Shown here: piece after piece, positions 18,212 through 27,245 of the stretch
Position numbering within the stretch: the first letter of the stretch is position 1
Layout of the letters: each line of letters opens with the position of its first letter
Source of the DNA: Halomonas colorata
GTDB lineage: Bacteria > Pseudomonadota > Gammaproteobacteria > Pseudomonadales > Halomonadaceae
DNA: 64,000 bases
Direction: 5' to 3'
Assembly (NCBI RefSeq): GCF_014897985.1
Contig: NZ_JABUZA010000010.1
Coordinates: 49,360-113,359, forward strand
Program-made: the position numbers and the translations under genes
The notes under the pieces: generated by a model
What the model saw: only the letters and a program-made list of their open reading frames with translations
Told to the model about the DNA's origin: nothing
Databases searched by the model: none

Positions 18212-19594
18212 ATGTCGTATTCCCAAGTGAAATCAGATGGCCCCGCGTCGTCGGCGCCAATACCTCGTAACCATTTGCTGAAGTTCCTGATCCCCTCGGT
18301 CATCGGCGTTTTGCTGTTTCTCATTCCTTTTCAGATAGGCGATTCCGTCAATATCGGCATGGGAGTGTTGGCCGATGGTCTGCAGTCATTGCTGGGTGAG
18401 GCATTACCTGCCATTGCCATGGCGGTACTACTCCTGTCGGTCGCAGTGACGCTATATGTTAAAGCAGCAAAACCAGCGTGGGCTCAAAATGGCCACTTTA
18501 AGGATATGTTCGATGTGGGCGCTATCTGGGTCGCCATGCGTCTATTAGGGGCCGTCTTTGTGGTGATGACCTATTTCCAGGTCGGCCCGGAATTTGTCAC
18601 CGCCTCGTTTACGGGCGGTGTCATGCTCAATGACCTGGCGCCAGTGCTACTAACCTTCTTTTTCTTCGCCGCCATTCTGCTGCCGTTTCTGGTCGAGTTT
18701 GGTTTTATGGAGTTTATTGGCAGCATCGTGCGTAAACCGTTTCGGGTGATTTTTAACCTGCCGGGGCGCAGTGCCATTGATGCAACAGCGTCCTGGATGG
18801 GCTCTGGAACCGTGGGCGTTTTAATCACCGCCCAGCAGTATGAGCAGGGCTACTACAATGGCCGCGAAGCATCGGTGATTGCGACCAACTTTTCCGTTGC
18901 CTCTATCGCCTTTAGCCTGCTGGTCACTAACTTTGTCGGCATTAACCACCTCTTCGTACCCTTTTACTTTACCGTGGTGGTTTCTGGGTTAATCGCGGCG
19001 GTGGTGGTGGCGCGTATTCCTCCACTATCGCTTAAATCCAATGACTACTACGAGCCGGTAGGCTGTCAGATAAGCGAAGAGCGTACCGAAAACGTCGGCC
19101 TTTTCCGCTATAGCCTTCTGCAAGCTACCCGCCGTGCCGCTGGCGCTCCTGGACCTCAAGCGCTTGCGAAATTAGCGCTGATCAACGTGATCGATATTTT
19201 CCTGACGTTGCTTCCCTTGGTGTTTGCTATCGGCACCGTGGCGCTGATTCTGGCTGAGTTTACCCCGCTGTTTACCTGGCTCTCCTATCCGATGGTGCCG
19301 GTGCTTGAACTGCTGCGCATTCCTGAAGCACAGGCCGCTGTCCCGGCGACCTTAGTAGGCTTTGCCGATATGTTCCTGCCCGCCGTGCTGGCCACCAATA
19401 TTGAAAGCGAGCTGACCCGCTTTGTGATTGCCTGCCTCTCCATGACGCAGCTGGTGTACATGTCTGAAATCGGCGCGCTGCTGCTCAAGTCCAAGATTCC
19501 TATCAAATTCTGGGAGCTGGTCGTGGTGTTTTTACTGCGCACTGCAATCACACTGCCGATCATCGCCTTTATGGCCCATACGTTCTTCTTTTAA
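18212..19594 (+). CDS. YjiH-family membrane protein, candidate guanidino-compound transporter
   Basis: Polytopic inner-membrane protein of 460 residues from ATG 18212 (AGGTGA eight bases upstream; longer in-frame extension rejected). About 10-11 hydrophobic segments. It carries the nucleoside-recognition (Gate) type segments characteristic of YjiH proteins, for example FNLPGRSAIDATASWMGSG and, later, FADMFLPAVLATNIES. No YjiH function is known to me with certainty. Its place inside a 2-ketoarginine/guanidinobutyrate operon, between the ureohydrolase and the decarboxylase, makes uptake or efflux of arginine, a guanidino acid or urea the natural hypothesis. This is inference. Confidence 0.8.
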   Translation: MSYSQVKSDGPASSAPIPRNHLLKFLIPSVIGVLLFLIPFQIGDSVNIGMGVLADGLQSLLGEALPAIAMAVLLLSVAVTLYVKAAKPAWAQNGHFKDMFDVGAIWVAMRLLGAVFVVMTYFQVGPEFVTASFTGGVMLNDLAPVLLTFFFFAAILLPFLVEFGFMEFIGSIVRKPFRVIFNLPGRSAIDATASWMGSGTVGVLITAQQYEQGYYNGREASVIATNFSVASIAFSLLVTNFVGINHLFVPFYFTVVVSGLIAAVVVARIPPLSLKSNDYYEPVGCQISEERTENVGLFRYSLLQATRRAAGAPGPQALAKLALINVIDIFLTLLPLVFAIGTVALILAEFTPLFTWLSYPMVPVLELLRIPEAQAAVPATLVGFADMFLPAVLATNIESELTRFVIACLSMTQLVYMSEIGALLLKSKIPIKFWELVVVFLLRTAITLPIIAFMAHTFFF

Positions 19595-19604
19595 GGGACT
19601 ATTT

Positions 19605-21227
19605 ATGAGCGTTAGCAAGACACTGACCTGTGCCGAGCTGCTAATCCACCTGCTGCGCGACACTTATGGCGTACGTGCACTGTTTGGTATTCCCGGCGTG
19701 CACACCGTCGAGCTTTATCGAGGCCTGGAAGGTAGCGATGTACAGCACGTTACTCCGCGTCACGAGCAGGGCGCAGGCTTTATGGCCGACGGCTATGCCC
19801 GGGCAAGCGGCAAGCCCGGCGTTTGCCTGATTATAACCGGGCCAGGTATGACCAATATCGCCACCGCCATGGGCCAGGCCCTGGCGGATTCAATTCCGAT
19901 GCTGGTGATCTCAAGCGTTAACCGCCGCGATACGCTGGGTCTTGGCCAAGGGCGGCTGCATGAGCTGCCCAGCCAGCAGCAAATGATCAGCGGTGTGGCA
20001 CGCTTTAGCCATACGTTATTAGATGCCAAGACTTTGCCCGACGTGCTGGCCCGCGCCTTCGCCGTCTTTAACGGCGCGCGACCGGGGCCGGTGCACATTG
20101 AAATCCCCATCGATTTATTTAACGCCCCGGTTAATGCGCCGCTCACGTGGCAGGCGCCAATGCTTTATCGCGCCGCGCCCGACCCCGAGGGGCTTGGCGA
20201 GGCCGCTCGCTTACTGCAAACGGCGAAACAGCCTTTGGTGCTACTGGGCGGCGGCTGTGTTTCAGCACCGCAGGCCGCACGCGCCCTGGTTGAGCAGTTG
20301 GATGCGCCCACGGTGACCACGATTAACGCTAAAGGCCTGCTGGGCCGTAATCACCCGTTGGATTTAGGCGCTAACGCCGCGTTGCCTGCGGTGCGTGAGC
20401 TTGCCGCAAACGCGGATGTGATTCTGGCGGTGGGCACTGAGTTGGGTGAAACCGACTACGACGTAGTGTTTGATGATGGCTTTCATCTTAACGGCGCGCT
20501 GATTCGGATCGATCTCGACCCCGAACAGCTGGTGCGTAACCAGCGAACGACGCTTGGCTTGGTGGGCGATGCCGGGCGCAGTCTGGAGCTGCTGCTTAGC
20601 CATATCCCTGAACCGTTGAAGTGTAACGGCGCTGAGCGAACTGCCGCTGCACTGAATGCGCTCGACCTTGTCAATGATCCGGCGTTTAGCGACTTTGTGC
20701 CGCTTTATCACACGCTAGCCGAGCATCTGCCTGACGCTATTTTGGTAGGTGACTCCACCGCGCCTGTATACGCAGGCAACCATTTGGTCAGCCAGCCAGA
20801 GCCGAGGCGCTATTTCAACGCGTCAACGGGGTACGGCACCTTAGGGTACGGGTTGCCTGCCGCATTAGGTGCACAGCTAGCGAGAGCTGATTTGCCGGTG
20901 ATAGCGCTAGTGGGAGACGGCGGGGTGATGTTTACCCTCTCAGAACTTGCAACCGCCGTAGAAGAGCGCCTCCCGGTAGTGATCGTGCTGTGGCACAACG
21001 CCGGTTACGAAGAGATTCGCCGCTATATGGACGCCAATGGCGTGGCGCGTCTAGGCGTGGATATTCAGGCGCCTAACTTTCTCACCCTGGCTGAAGGTTT
21101 TGGTTGCCCTGGCGTACTGGTAGAAAGCCCTGCCGAGCTTGTCCAGGCCTTAATTGACCGCGTACCCAACGGACCACTACTGATCGAAATAGATGCCGCT
21201 GCCTGGCAGCGTGCGATTTCTGACTAG
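19605..21227 (+). CDS. aruI: 2-Ketoarginine (5-guanidino-2-oxopentanoate) decarboxylase, AruI-like
   Basis: Thiamine-diphosphate enzyme of 540 residues with the three-domain acetolactate-synthase-like layout. The catalytic Glu is in RHEQGAGFMADGYAR (about residues 48-62), and the cofactor motif is VGDGGVMFTLSELATAVEERLPVVIVLWHN (GDG through Asn, about residues 440-467). Neighbours argue against acetolactate synthase: no small subunit or ilv genes, but a guanidino-acid hydrolase and an aldehyde dehydrogenase. In the Pseudomonas arginine transaminase pathway the decarboxylase AruI converts 2-ketoarginine to 4-guanidinobutyraldehyde. It begins 10 bases after the yjiH-like stop. No AruH transaminase is in the window. 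Confidence 0.82.
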   Translation: MSVSKTLTCAELLIHLLRDTYGVRALFGIPGVHTVELYRGLEGSDVQHVTPRHEQGAGFMADGYARASGKPGVCLIITGPGMTNIATAMGQALADSIPMLVISSVNRRDTLGLGQGRLHELPSQQQMISGVARFSHTLLDAKTLPDVLARAFAVFNGARPGPVHIEIPIDLFNAPVNAPLTWQAPMLYRAAPDPEGLGEAARLLQTAKQPLVLLGGGCVSAPQAARALVEQLDAPTVTTINAKGLLGRNHPLDLGANAALPAVRELAANADVILAVGTELGETDYDVVFDDGFHLNGALIRIDLDPEQLVRNQRTTLGLVGDAGRSLELLLSHIPEPLKCNGAERTAAALNALDLVNDPAFSDFVPLYHTLAEHLPDAILVGDSTAPVYAGNHLVSQPEPRRYFNASTGYGTLGYGLPAALGAQLARADLPVIALVGDGGVMFTLSELATAVEERLPVVIVLWHNAGYEEIRRYMDANGVARLGVDIQAPNFLTLAEGFGCPGVLVESPAELVQALIDRVPNGPLLIEIDAAAWQRAISD

Positions 21228-21236
21228 GACATTTCC

Positions 21237-22682
21237 ATGCAGCTACTCAAACAGCAGTTTATAAATAATCAGTGGGTTGCTTCCAAGGGCACCTGCCTGC
21301 TCGACGTGATGAACCCCTACCGTGAAGAGCGTATTGCCCAAGTAACCGCTGGGGATGAGGCCGATGTCGATGCAGCGGTGCACGCTGCCCAACAGGCGCA
21401 GCCTGCTTGGCAATCGCTGGGTGGTGCCGCACGTGCAAAGTATCTAGAAGGGTTTGCCGATGCACTGGAAGCCCGTCGAGCGTCGTTAATCACCCTTTCA
21501 GCGACTAATAACGGTAAGCCGTTAGCGGAAGCCGGAATCGACTTGGAAGATGCGATTGCCTGTTACCGCTATTACGCCAAGCGGGCAAACGCGCTGGACG
21601 CCCGCCAAGGCGAGCGAGTAGATGTAGAAATGGAGGGTGTTGAAGCACGCACTTACCATGATCCTGTGGGCGTGGTCGGGCTGATTACTCCGTGGAATTT
21701 TCCCTTGGTCACCAGCGCCTGGAAGCTCGCACCTGCGTTAGCCGCTGGCTGTACGGTCATCTTGAAACCTTCAGAGGTGGTGCCGTTGCCCGAGCAGGCG
21801 CTGGCTGAGATCGCGTTGGAAATTGGTCTGCCTGCTGGTGTCTTGAACCTACTTAACGGTGACGGCGAAGGCATCGGCGTACCGCTAACGAATCATCCAG
21901 GCGTGGATAAAATTTCCTTTACCGGCAGCAACCGGGTGGGCGAGGCGGTCATGCACGCCGCCAGCGCTCGCACCGCCAGCGTATCCCTGGAACTCGGTGG
22001 AAAATCACCGATTATCGTGATGGAAGATGCCGACCCCGACCAAGCCGCTGATTGGGTAATGGCGGGTATTTACTTCAACGCCGGGCAGATATGCTCCGCA
22101 ACTTCACGTTTACTGGTTCACGAAAACGTCGCCGAAGCGCTCTATGCAGCGCTCGCCGAGCGTATGGATGCTTTAACCCTAGGCGACCCGCTGGTCGAGG
22201 GCACTGATCTTGGCCCGCTGACCAGTGCCAAGCAGCGCGACGCGGTGCAACGTTATTTGGACACTGCGGTAGAGGAAGGGCTAACCGCGGTACGCGATAG
22301 GCAACACCGCACGCTGCCTGACCAAGGTTACTTTCTAGCGCCGACGCTTTACCGCGACGTACCGGTCGAGAGCCGCCTATGGCAGGAGGAGATCTTCGGC
22401 CCCGTACTCTGCGCACGCAGCGTTACCAGTGAAGAAGAGGCTATTACACTCGCCAATGATAGTGCCTATGGCTTGGCAGCCACGGTAATTAGTGGTGATG
22501 CCGAGCGGGCAAAGCGTATTGGCAAGAAGCTCAAGGCGGGAAGCATCTGGTACAACAGCGAACAGCTGGTACTGCCCGAAACCGCCTGGGGCGGTTTCAA
22601 GCAAAGTGGCATCGGCCGCGAACTCGGTCCTTGGGGGTTAAGCGCTTACCTTGAGGTGAAGCACGTAGTGGGACCTGCGTAG
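21237..22682 (+). CDS. NAD(P)-dependent aldehyde dehydrogenase, probable 4-guanidinobutyraldehyde dehydrogenase
   Basis: 481-residue ALDH of the betaine-aldehyde/aminobutyraldehyde subgroup. Cofactor-binding TPWNFPLVTSAWKLAPALAAG and FTGSNRVGE, catalytic Glu in LELGGKSP (about residue 250) and catalytic Cys in NAGQICSATSR (about residue 285). It lies nine bases after aruI, last in the operon, and would oxidise 4-guanidinobutyraldehyde to 4-guanidinobutyrate, the ureohydrolase substrate. Converges with the HMG-CoA-lyase-family gene nine bases away with no visible terminator. Substrate inferred from context. Confidence 0.87.
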   Translation: MQLLKQQFINNQWVASKGTCLLDVMNPYREERIAQVTAGDEADVDAAVHAAQQAQPAWQSLGGAARAKYLEGFADALEARRASLITLSATNNGKPLAEAGIDLEDAIACYRYYAKRANALDARQGERVDVEMEGVEARTYHDPVGVVGLITPWNFPLVTSAWKLAPALAAGCTVILKPSEVVPLPEQALAEIALEIGLPAGVLNLLNGDGEGIGVPLTNHPGVDKISFTGSNRVGEAVMHAASARTASVSLELGGKSPIIVMEDADPDQAADWVMAGIYFNAGQICSATSRLLVHENVAEALYAALAERMDALTLGDPLVEGTDLGPLTSAKQRDAVQRYLDTAVEEGLTAVRDRQHRTLPDQGYFLAPTLYRDVPVESRLWQEEIFGPVLCARSVTSEEEAITLANDSAYGLAATVISGDAERAKRIGKKLKAGSIWYNSEQLVLPETAWGGFKQSGIGRELGPWGLSAYLEVKHVVGPA

Positions 22683-22691
22683 GCTCTATGT

Positions 22692-23633
22692 TCAGGCACG
22701 GGCGTTTGGCATCGGATAACGCCGGGTAGATTTACCCGCTTTCACCACCTGTCCGGGCACCTCATGGCCGATAAGTTCGGGGAGGGCGGCGGCGACGTCC
22801 AGCAGGGCATCCAGATCAACGCCGGTGTCCACGCCCATGGCTTCAAACATATGTACTAGATCCTCGGTGCATACGTTGCCGGTGGCGCCGGGGGCAAAGG
22901 GGCAGCCGCCCAGGCCACCGAGCGCTGAGTCAAAGCGGCTAATGCCTGCCTGCCAGGCTGCCAGAGCATTGGCCAGCCCCATGCCGCGGGTGTTGTGAAA
23001 ATGCAGGGTAAACGGCGTTTCGGGCCAGCGTTCAAGCACCGCTTCACAAAGGCGTTTGACCTGGGCCGGGTTGGCCATGCCGGTGGTGTCGCACAGCGTG
23101 ACACCCTGGATGCCCAGCGCAATCAGCTTTTCAATCAGTTCCAGCACCCGCGCTTCGGGCACTTCGCCTTCAAAGGGGCAACCAAACGTGGTTGAGAGTG
23201 AGGCGTTGATAAACACGCCGCTGCCCTGAGTCACGTCCAAAATAGCCGCGAACTGCTCGAGGGATTGCTCGGGCGTCATGCGCAGGTTGGCCAGGCCATG
23301 GCTATCGCTTGCCGACATCACCAGGTTGATCTCATCAACGTTGCAGGCAAGCGCGCGTTCGGCACCTTTTACGTTGGGTACCAGCACGGTGATGTCCACA
23401 CCTTCCCGGCGCTGAATGCCGGTAACAACGTCGGCAGCATCGCGCAGGTTAGGAATCGCCTTGGGGGAGGTAAACGACGTCGCTTCGATGCGCTTGAGGC
23501 CCGTGGTGGAGAGCGCGTCAATCCAGCGGATCTTGTCCTGTGTGAGTACAAAACGCGCCTCGATTTGCAGGCCGTCACGCGGGGCGACTTCATTGATTTC
23601 GATTTTCAAAGGGCATGGTGATAACTGGCTCAT
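22692..23633 (-). CDS. Hydroxymethylglutaryl-CoA lyase family protein
   Basis: HMGL-like TIM-barrel lyase of 313 residues. Seen: VAPRDGLQIEARF at the N-terminus (metal and substrate Asp-Arg), HFHNTRGMGLANALAAW (metal His pair) and the glycine-rich loop with catalytic Cys, GLGGCPFAPGATGN (about residue 240). It should cleave HMG-CoA, or a related 3-hydroxyacyl-CoA, to acetyl-CoA plus a keto acid. It lies ten bases downstream of a CaiB-type CoA transferase, and no leucine-degradation genes (liu) accompany it. So the pair more likely handles an imported free acid that is activated by CoA transfer. Confidence 0.9.
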   Translation of the reverse strand: MSQLSPCPLKIEINEVAPRDGLQIEARFVLTQDKIRWIDALSTTGLKRIEATSFTSPKAIPNLRDAADVVTGIQRREGVDITVLVPNVKGAERALACNVDEINLVMSASDSHGLANLRMTPEQSLEQFAAILDVTQGSGVFINASLSTTFGCPFEGEVPEARVLELIEKLIALGIQGVTLCDTTGMANPAQVKRLCEAVLERWPETPFTLHFHNTRGMGLANALAAWQAGISRFDSALGGLGGCPFAPGATGNVCTEDLVHMFEAMGVDTGVDLDALLDVAAALPELIGHEVPGQVVKAGKSTRRYPMPNARA

Positions 23634-23643
23634 AACAAACTCC

Positions 23644-24849
23644 TTAAATGATGCCTGCTTGGCGCAGTTTGGTGCGGGTTTCCTGATCTATCCCCAGCTC
23701 GTCCAATACGTCGTCGGTATGCTGACCGAGGCTCGGACCGCCATTGCCCAGACGCCCGGGCGTGGCGCTCAGCTTGGGCAGTACGCCGGGCACTTTGAGC
23801 GGCTGGCCATTGGGGCGGGTAAAGGTTTGGATCATCTCCCGCGCCAGGTAGTGGGGGTCAACGGCGATATCTTCAGCAGTGTAGGGGTAGCCAGCGGGCA
23901 CCCGGGCATCGTCCAGGGCCTGTAGAATGGCATCGCGCGGGCGCTCTAGCGTCCAGGCTTCAATGGCTGCATCGATCATGGCGGCTTGCTGGCTGCGCCC
24001 ATCGTTATGGGCAAGCGCGGGGTCATTGGCTAAATCTTCGCGGCCAATCACGCCCATCAAGCGCTTGAAGATGCTGTCACCATTGCCTGCGATAAGCACA
24101 TAGTCGCCGTTCAGGCAGCGATAGGCGTTGGATGGCGTAATGCCGGGAAGGGCGCTGCCGCTGGGCTCACGGATTTGGCCGCTGGCATCAAATTCCGGCA
24201 GCAGGCTTTCCATCATGGCAAACACCGACTCATAAAGCGCGACGTCGATCTCCTGGCCCAGGCCGCTTCGGTTGCGCTCCTGAAGGGCCAGCAAGGTGCC
24301 GATCACCGCGTAGAGCGCGGAAAGCGAGTCGCCGATGCTGACACCTACGCGCACGGATGGCTCATCCGGCTGGCCGGTAAGGTAGCGCAGCCCGCCCATT
24401 GCCTCGCCAATCACGCCAAAGCCAGGCTTATCGCGGTAGGGGCCGGTTTGCCCGTAACCTGAAATATGCACCATGATCAGCCGTGGGTTGAGGGTAGATA
24501 ACGCTTCCCAACCCAGCCCCCAACTTTCCAGCGTGCCGGGGCGAAAATTCTCCACGACCACGTCTGCCTCGGCGGCAAGCTGGCGCACCAGGGCCTGGCC
24601 CTCTTCGCTGCGTAAATCCAGCGCTACTGAGCGCTTGTTACGGGTCTGCACGTGCCACCAGAGCGAGGTGCCGTCTTCGATCATTCGCCATTTGCGAAGC
24701 GGGTCGCCGGTGCCGGGGGGCTCAATCTTGATTACGTCAGCGCCAAATTCACCCAGCAGCTTGGTGGCGAAGGGGCCGGCAATCAGTTGGCCTAGCTCAA
24801 GCACCTTTAGGCCCTGTAAGGGAAGCTTGCGTGCTTCAGGAGCATTCAT
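23644..24849 (-). CDS. CaiB/BaiF family (class III) CoA transferase
   Basis: 401 residues with the class hallmarks: LIAGPFATKLLGEFGADVIKIEPPGTGDPLR near the N-terminus, NKRSVALDLRSEEGQALVRQLAAEADVVVENFRPG (about residues 70-105), and SIGDSLSALYAVIGTLLAL holding the catalytic Asp (about residue 169). Transfers CoA between a donor such as succinyl-CoA and a carboxylic acid. Coupled with the HMGL-type lyase downstream and divergent from a LysR regulator. The acid is unknown; 3-hydroxy-3-methylglutarate or citramalate-like acids fit the pair. Confidence 0.9.
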   Translation of the reverse strand: MNAPEARKLPLQGLKVLELGQLIAGPFATKLLGEFGADVIKIEPPGTGDPLRKWRMIEDGTSLWWHVQTRNKRSVALDLRSEEGQALVRQLAAEADVVVENFRPGTLESWGLGWEALSTLNPRLIMVHISGYGQTGPYRDKPGFGVIGEAMGGLRYLTGQPDEPSVRVGVSIGDSLSALYAVIGTLLALQERNRSGLGQEIDVALYESVFAMMESLLPEFDASGQIREPSGSALPGITPSNAYRCLNGDYVLIAGNGDSIFKRLMGVIGREDLANDPALAHNDGRSQQAAMIDAAIEAWTLERPRDAILQALDDARVPAGYPYTAEDIAVDPHYLAREMIQTFTRPNGQPLKVPGVLPKLSATPGRLGNGGPSLGQHTDDVLDELGIDQETRTKLRQAGII

Positions 24850-24999
24850 TAAGGCTCTCCTCTACTTATCGTTATTCGCGGTGAGCGCCAGCATGGGGTA
24901 GCTGTTTAGAGGCGACAATTAGGCAATGGGCAACAAAGGGTTCGTGGCTTGCGAAGGTATACGCTAGCATGGGCAGACCGTTAGTTAAGAGATATCACC

Positions 25000-25902
25000 A
25001 TGCGCCGCTTCGACTTTGTCACCCTTAAACTGTTTATTTCTGTGGCCGACGAAGGGCGTCTCACCGCCGCCGCCGCGCGTGAGCATCTGGCGCTTGCTGC
25101 GGTAAGCAAACGGATTAGCGACCTTGAGGCATTAGTGGGGGCAACACTGCTGTATCGTCGTCCCAGAGGCGTTGAGCTAACCCCCGCAGGTCAGGCATTT
25201 CTGCACCATGCGCGGCGCATTATGGATAATATCGAGCGCCTGGAAGCGGAACTGAGCGAATATGGTGAAGGAGTGCGCGGCCATGTGCGTATCCACTCCA
25301 ACACCTCGGCCATTATTGCGTTTCTCCCCCAGGATCTCAGCACCTTCTCGCGCCATTACCCCGATATCAAAATTGACCTTCAGGAACGGGTAAGTAGTGA
25401 AATTGTGGCCGCCGTGCGCGATGGATTGACCGATATCGGCATCTTCGCGGGGCATGTCGCGGCACCTGACCTTCAGAAGCTTTCTTACCGGCATGATCGT
25501 CTGGTGTTGGTGACGCCTGGCAGCCATCCGCTCGCCACGCGTGAAAGCATTGCCTTTAATGAAGCGCTCGACTTCGATTTTATCGGCCTCCAGCAGGATG
25601 CCTCGCTGCAAGCGCTGCTGCACGAGCAAGCCAATATTGCTGACAAGGCACTGCGGATGCGTATTCAGGTGCGTAGCTTCGATGCCATTTGCCGCATGAT
25701 TCATCACGGGATGGGCGTGGGCATACTGCCTGAACAAACCATCTATCGTGAACTGGGCGATCTGGAGTTAAAAAGCATTCCGCTTAGTGACCCCTGGGCG
25801 CAGCGTGAGCTGGTGATCGGTATGCGCCGCTACGCCACGCTACCGGCCACTGCCCGTCATTTAGTGGATCACTTGGTTAAGGCTGAGGCAACGCCTTGTT
25901 AA
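25000..25902 (+). CDS. LysR-family transcriptional regulator
   Basis: 300 residues: N-terminal winged helix (FDFVTLKLFISVADEGRLTAAAAREHLALAAVSKRISDLE, residues about 4-43) and a C-terminal effector-binding domain. Divergent from the CoA-transferase gene across 150 bases, the classic LysR arrangement, and upstream of a TRAP transporter on the same strand. It probably controls the CoA transferase-lyase pair and perhaps the transporter. The ligand is not predictable. I did not find a convincing T-N11-A box by eye. Confidence 0.9.
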   Translation: MRRFDFVTLKLFISVADEGRLTAAAAREHLALAAVSKRISDLEALVGATLLYRRPRGVELTPAGQAFLHHARRIMDNIERLEAELSEYGEGVRGHVRIHSNTSAIIAFLPQDLSTFSRHYPDIKIDLQERVSSEIVAAVRDGLTDIGIFAGHVAAPDLQKLSYRHDRLVLVTPGSHPLATRESIAFNEALDFDFIGLQQDASLQALLHEQANIADKALRMRIQVRSFDAICRMIHHGMGVGILPEQTIYRELGDLELKSIPLSDPWAQRELVIGMRRYATLPATARHLVDHLVKAEATPC

Positions 25903-26201
25903 CACGGCGCACACCGTTAGGTTTCGCGTTTGGAGAAAGCTCGTTGATGTGCTGAGTCCTTCCTTACAGGCTAGCCGTTGCGTAAACCTGGCTAACAGCT
26001 GGCGGTGCTTCTTAATCTTTAGTCGTATGCTGATTCGTTGAAGCCCGCAAACGCCCGCTATCATGGGTTCTCTAACCATCGTATTTAACGAAGTCTGCCT
26101 TCTCGAACGTCGATTTGAGCGTATCGGCGGCTTGTTTCAAGATCGATATGGACAACATCGTAACCTCCTGCCTATAACGACAAATTGAGAGAGAACATCT
26201 C
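25903..26201. other. 299-base gap between lysR and TRAP operon
   Basis: The first 170 bases show no gene, terminator or clear promoter. The remainder holds a 28-codon minus-strand reading frame with a strong ribosome binding site (separate entry) and must contain the promoter of the TRAP operon starting at 26202. Confidence 0.5.
26072..26158 (-). CDS. Possible 28-residue small protein, divergent from TRAP operon
   Basis: ATG at 26158 is preceded by a perfect AGGAGG (26164-26169) with five-base spacing. The frame encodes 28 residues (begins MLSISILKQA, ends FVKYDG) and stops with TAG. The peptide is predicted to be an amphipathic helix with alternating Lys and acidic residues. I recognise no family. 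It may be a genuine small protein, a leader peptide or the remnant start of a lost gene; the evidence is the unusually good ribosome binding site only. Confidence 0.35.
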   Translation of the reverse strand: MLSISILKQAADTLKSTFEKADFVKYDG

Positions 26202-27188
26202 ATGCAAAAATCACTGCTTGCCACGCTGACTGCGTTAGGCATTTTAGCGGTTGCTCCCTTCGCGCTGGCCAACCCGATTGAAATTCAAGTTAACAACACC
26301 ATGAGTGAAGGCGGCTCTGAAAGCGCGGCGGTCGAACGCTTTGCGGAGTACCTGGAAGAGCAGGCGCCGGGGCGCTTCAACGTGCGGCCTTTCCTGGCGG
26401 GCTCCTTGGGCGGTGAAGATTCCGTACTGGAGCTGCTCAATCTGGGCCAGACTCAGCTTTCACTTACCGGGGGTAACTGGCGCCAGCAATACGCGCCGGA
26501 GTACGACGCCATTACCGTGCCCTTCCTGTTCACGACCTGGGATGAGGTGGATAGCTATATCGATAGTCCATCGGGTCAAACCCTAATCGAGCGGGCAGAA
26601 CAGCAGGGCGGCCTCAAGTTTCTAGGTGTTCAGCATCGTGGCCCGCGTCATATGACGGCTAATAAAGAGATCCATACGCCTGAGGATTTACAGGGCTTCC
26701 GTCTACGCCTGCCTTCATTGCCGATCTGGCTAGCGGTTTGGGAAGAACTGGGCGCGCAGGTGGTGAACGTGCCCGCGCCAGAAATCTATCTCGCCATGCA
26801 GACCCGTCAGGTCGACGGTCATGAGAATTCGCTCTCTTCGCCCTACACGAGGCGCCTGTGGGAAGTGCAGGACTACCTCATTACCACCAGCCACGTGCAG
26901 TTCCCCTGGAGCTGGGTTGCCAGCGCGCGCTGGTGGGACGGCTTGGAGGAAGAGGATCAGACGCTGATTTCTGAGGCGATTGATGTCGCACGCGCCTATG
27001 GCACCGAGCAAGAGCGCGAACTGGATGATTTCTACCTGACTGCTCTTCAGGAAGAGGGTATGACGGTGGTTGAGCCCGATATTGAAGCCTTCCGCGAAGC
27101 GGCCATGCCCGCCATTGATCGTGTGCTTTCAGAAATGGCCGACGGTGTACGCGACGACGCAATCAGCGCAAGCCAAGTAAGCGACTGA
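26202..27188 (+). CDS. TRAP transporter substrate-binding protein (DctP)
   Basis: Periplasmic receptor of a TRAP transporter, 328 residues. Signal peptide about 1-23 (LLATLTALGILAVAPFALA). Family features: GSLGGEDSVLELLNLGQTQLSLTGG, a conserved region GFRLRLPSLPIWLAVWEELGAQVVNVPAPEIYLAMQTRQVDGHENSL with the carboxylate-binding Arg, and a final helical domain. GAGAGAAC lies ahead of the ATG. First gene of the dctP-dctQ-dctM operon, next to a LysR regulator and a CoA transferase-lyase pair that may process its ligand. The substrate is probably a carboxylate; identity unknown. Confidence 0.92.
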   Translation: MQKSLLATLTALGILAVAPFALANPIEIQVNNTMSEGGSESAAVERFAEYLEEQAPGRFNVRPFLAGSLGGEDSVLELLNLGQTQLSLTGGNWRQQYAPEYDAITVPFLFTTWDEVDSYIDSPSGQTLIERAEQQGGLKFLGVQHRGPRHMTANKEIHTPEDLQGFRLRLPSLPIWLAVWEELGAQVVNVPAPEIYLAMQTRQVDGHENSLSSPYTRRLWEVQDYLITTSHVQFPWSWVASARWWDGLEEEDQTLISEAIDVARAYGTEQERELDDFYLTALQEEGMTVVEPDIEAFREAAMPAIDRVLSEMADGVRDDAISASQVSD

Positions 27189-27197
27189 TCATCATCA

Positions 27198-27223
27198 GGT
27201 GGCGGCATTGTGATGCCGCCACC
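27198..27223 (+). other. Stem-loop between dctP and dctQ
   Basis: Perfect 11-bp stem GGTGGCGGCAT / ATGCCGCCACC with a 4-base loop, nine bases after the dctP stop and before the AAGGAG of dctQ. No long T-tract follows. Likely a 3'-end stabiliser or partial terminator that keeps receptor mRNA in excess. Confidence 0.75.
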
Positions 27224-27245
27224 GTCTTAGGTAAGGAGTTATCTT

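Noticed and set aside
19605..21227. Acetolactate synthase large subunit
   Set aside because: The fold is shared, but there is no small subunit or branched-chain amino acid gene nearby, and the operon encodes guanidino-compound enzymes.
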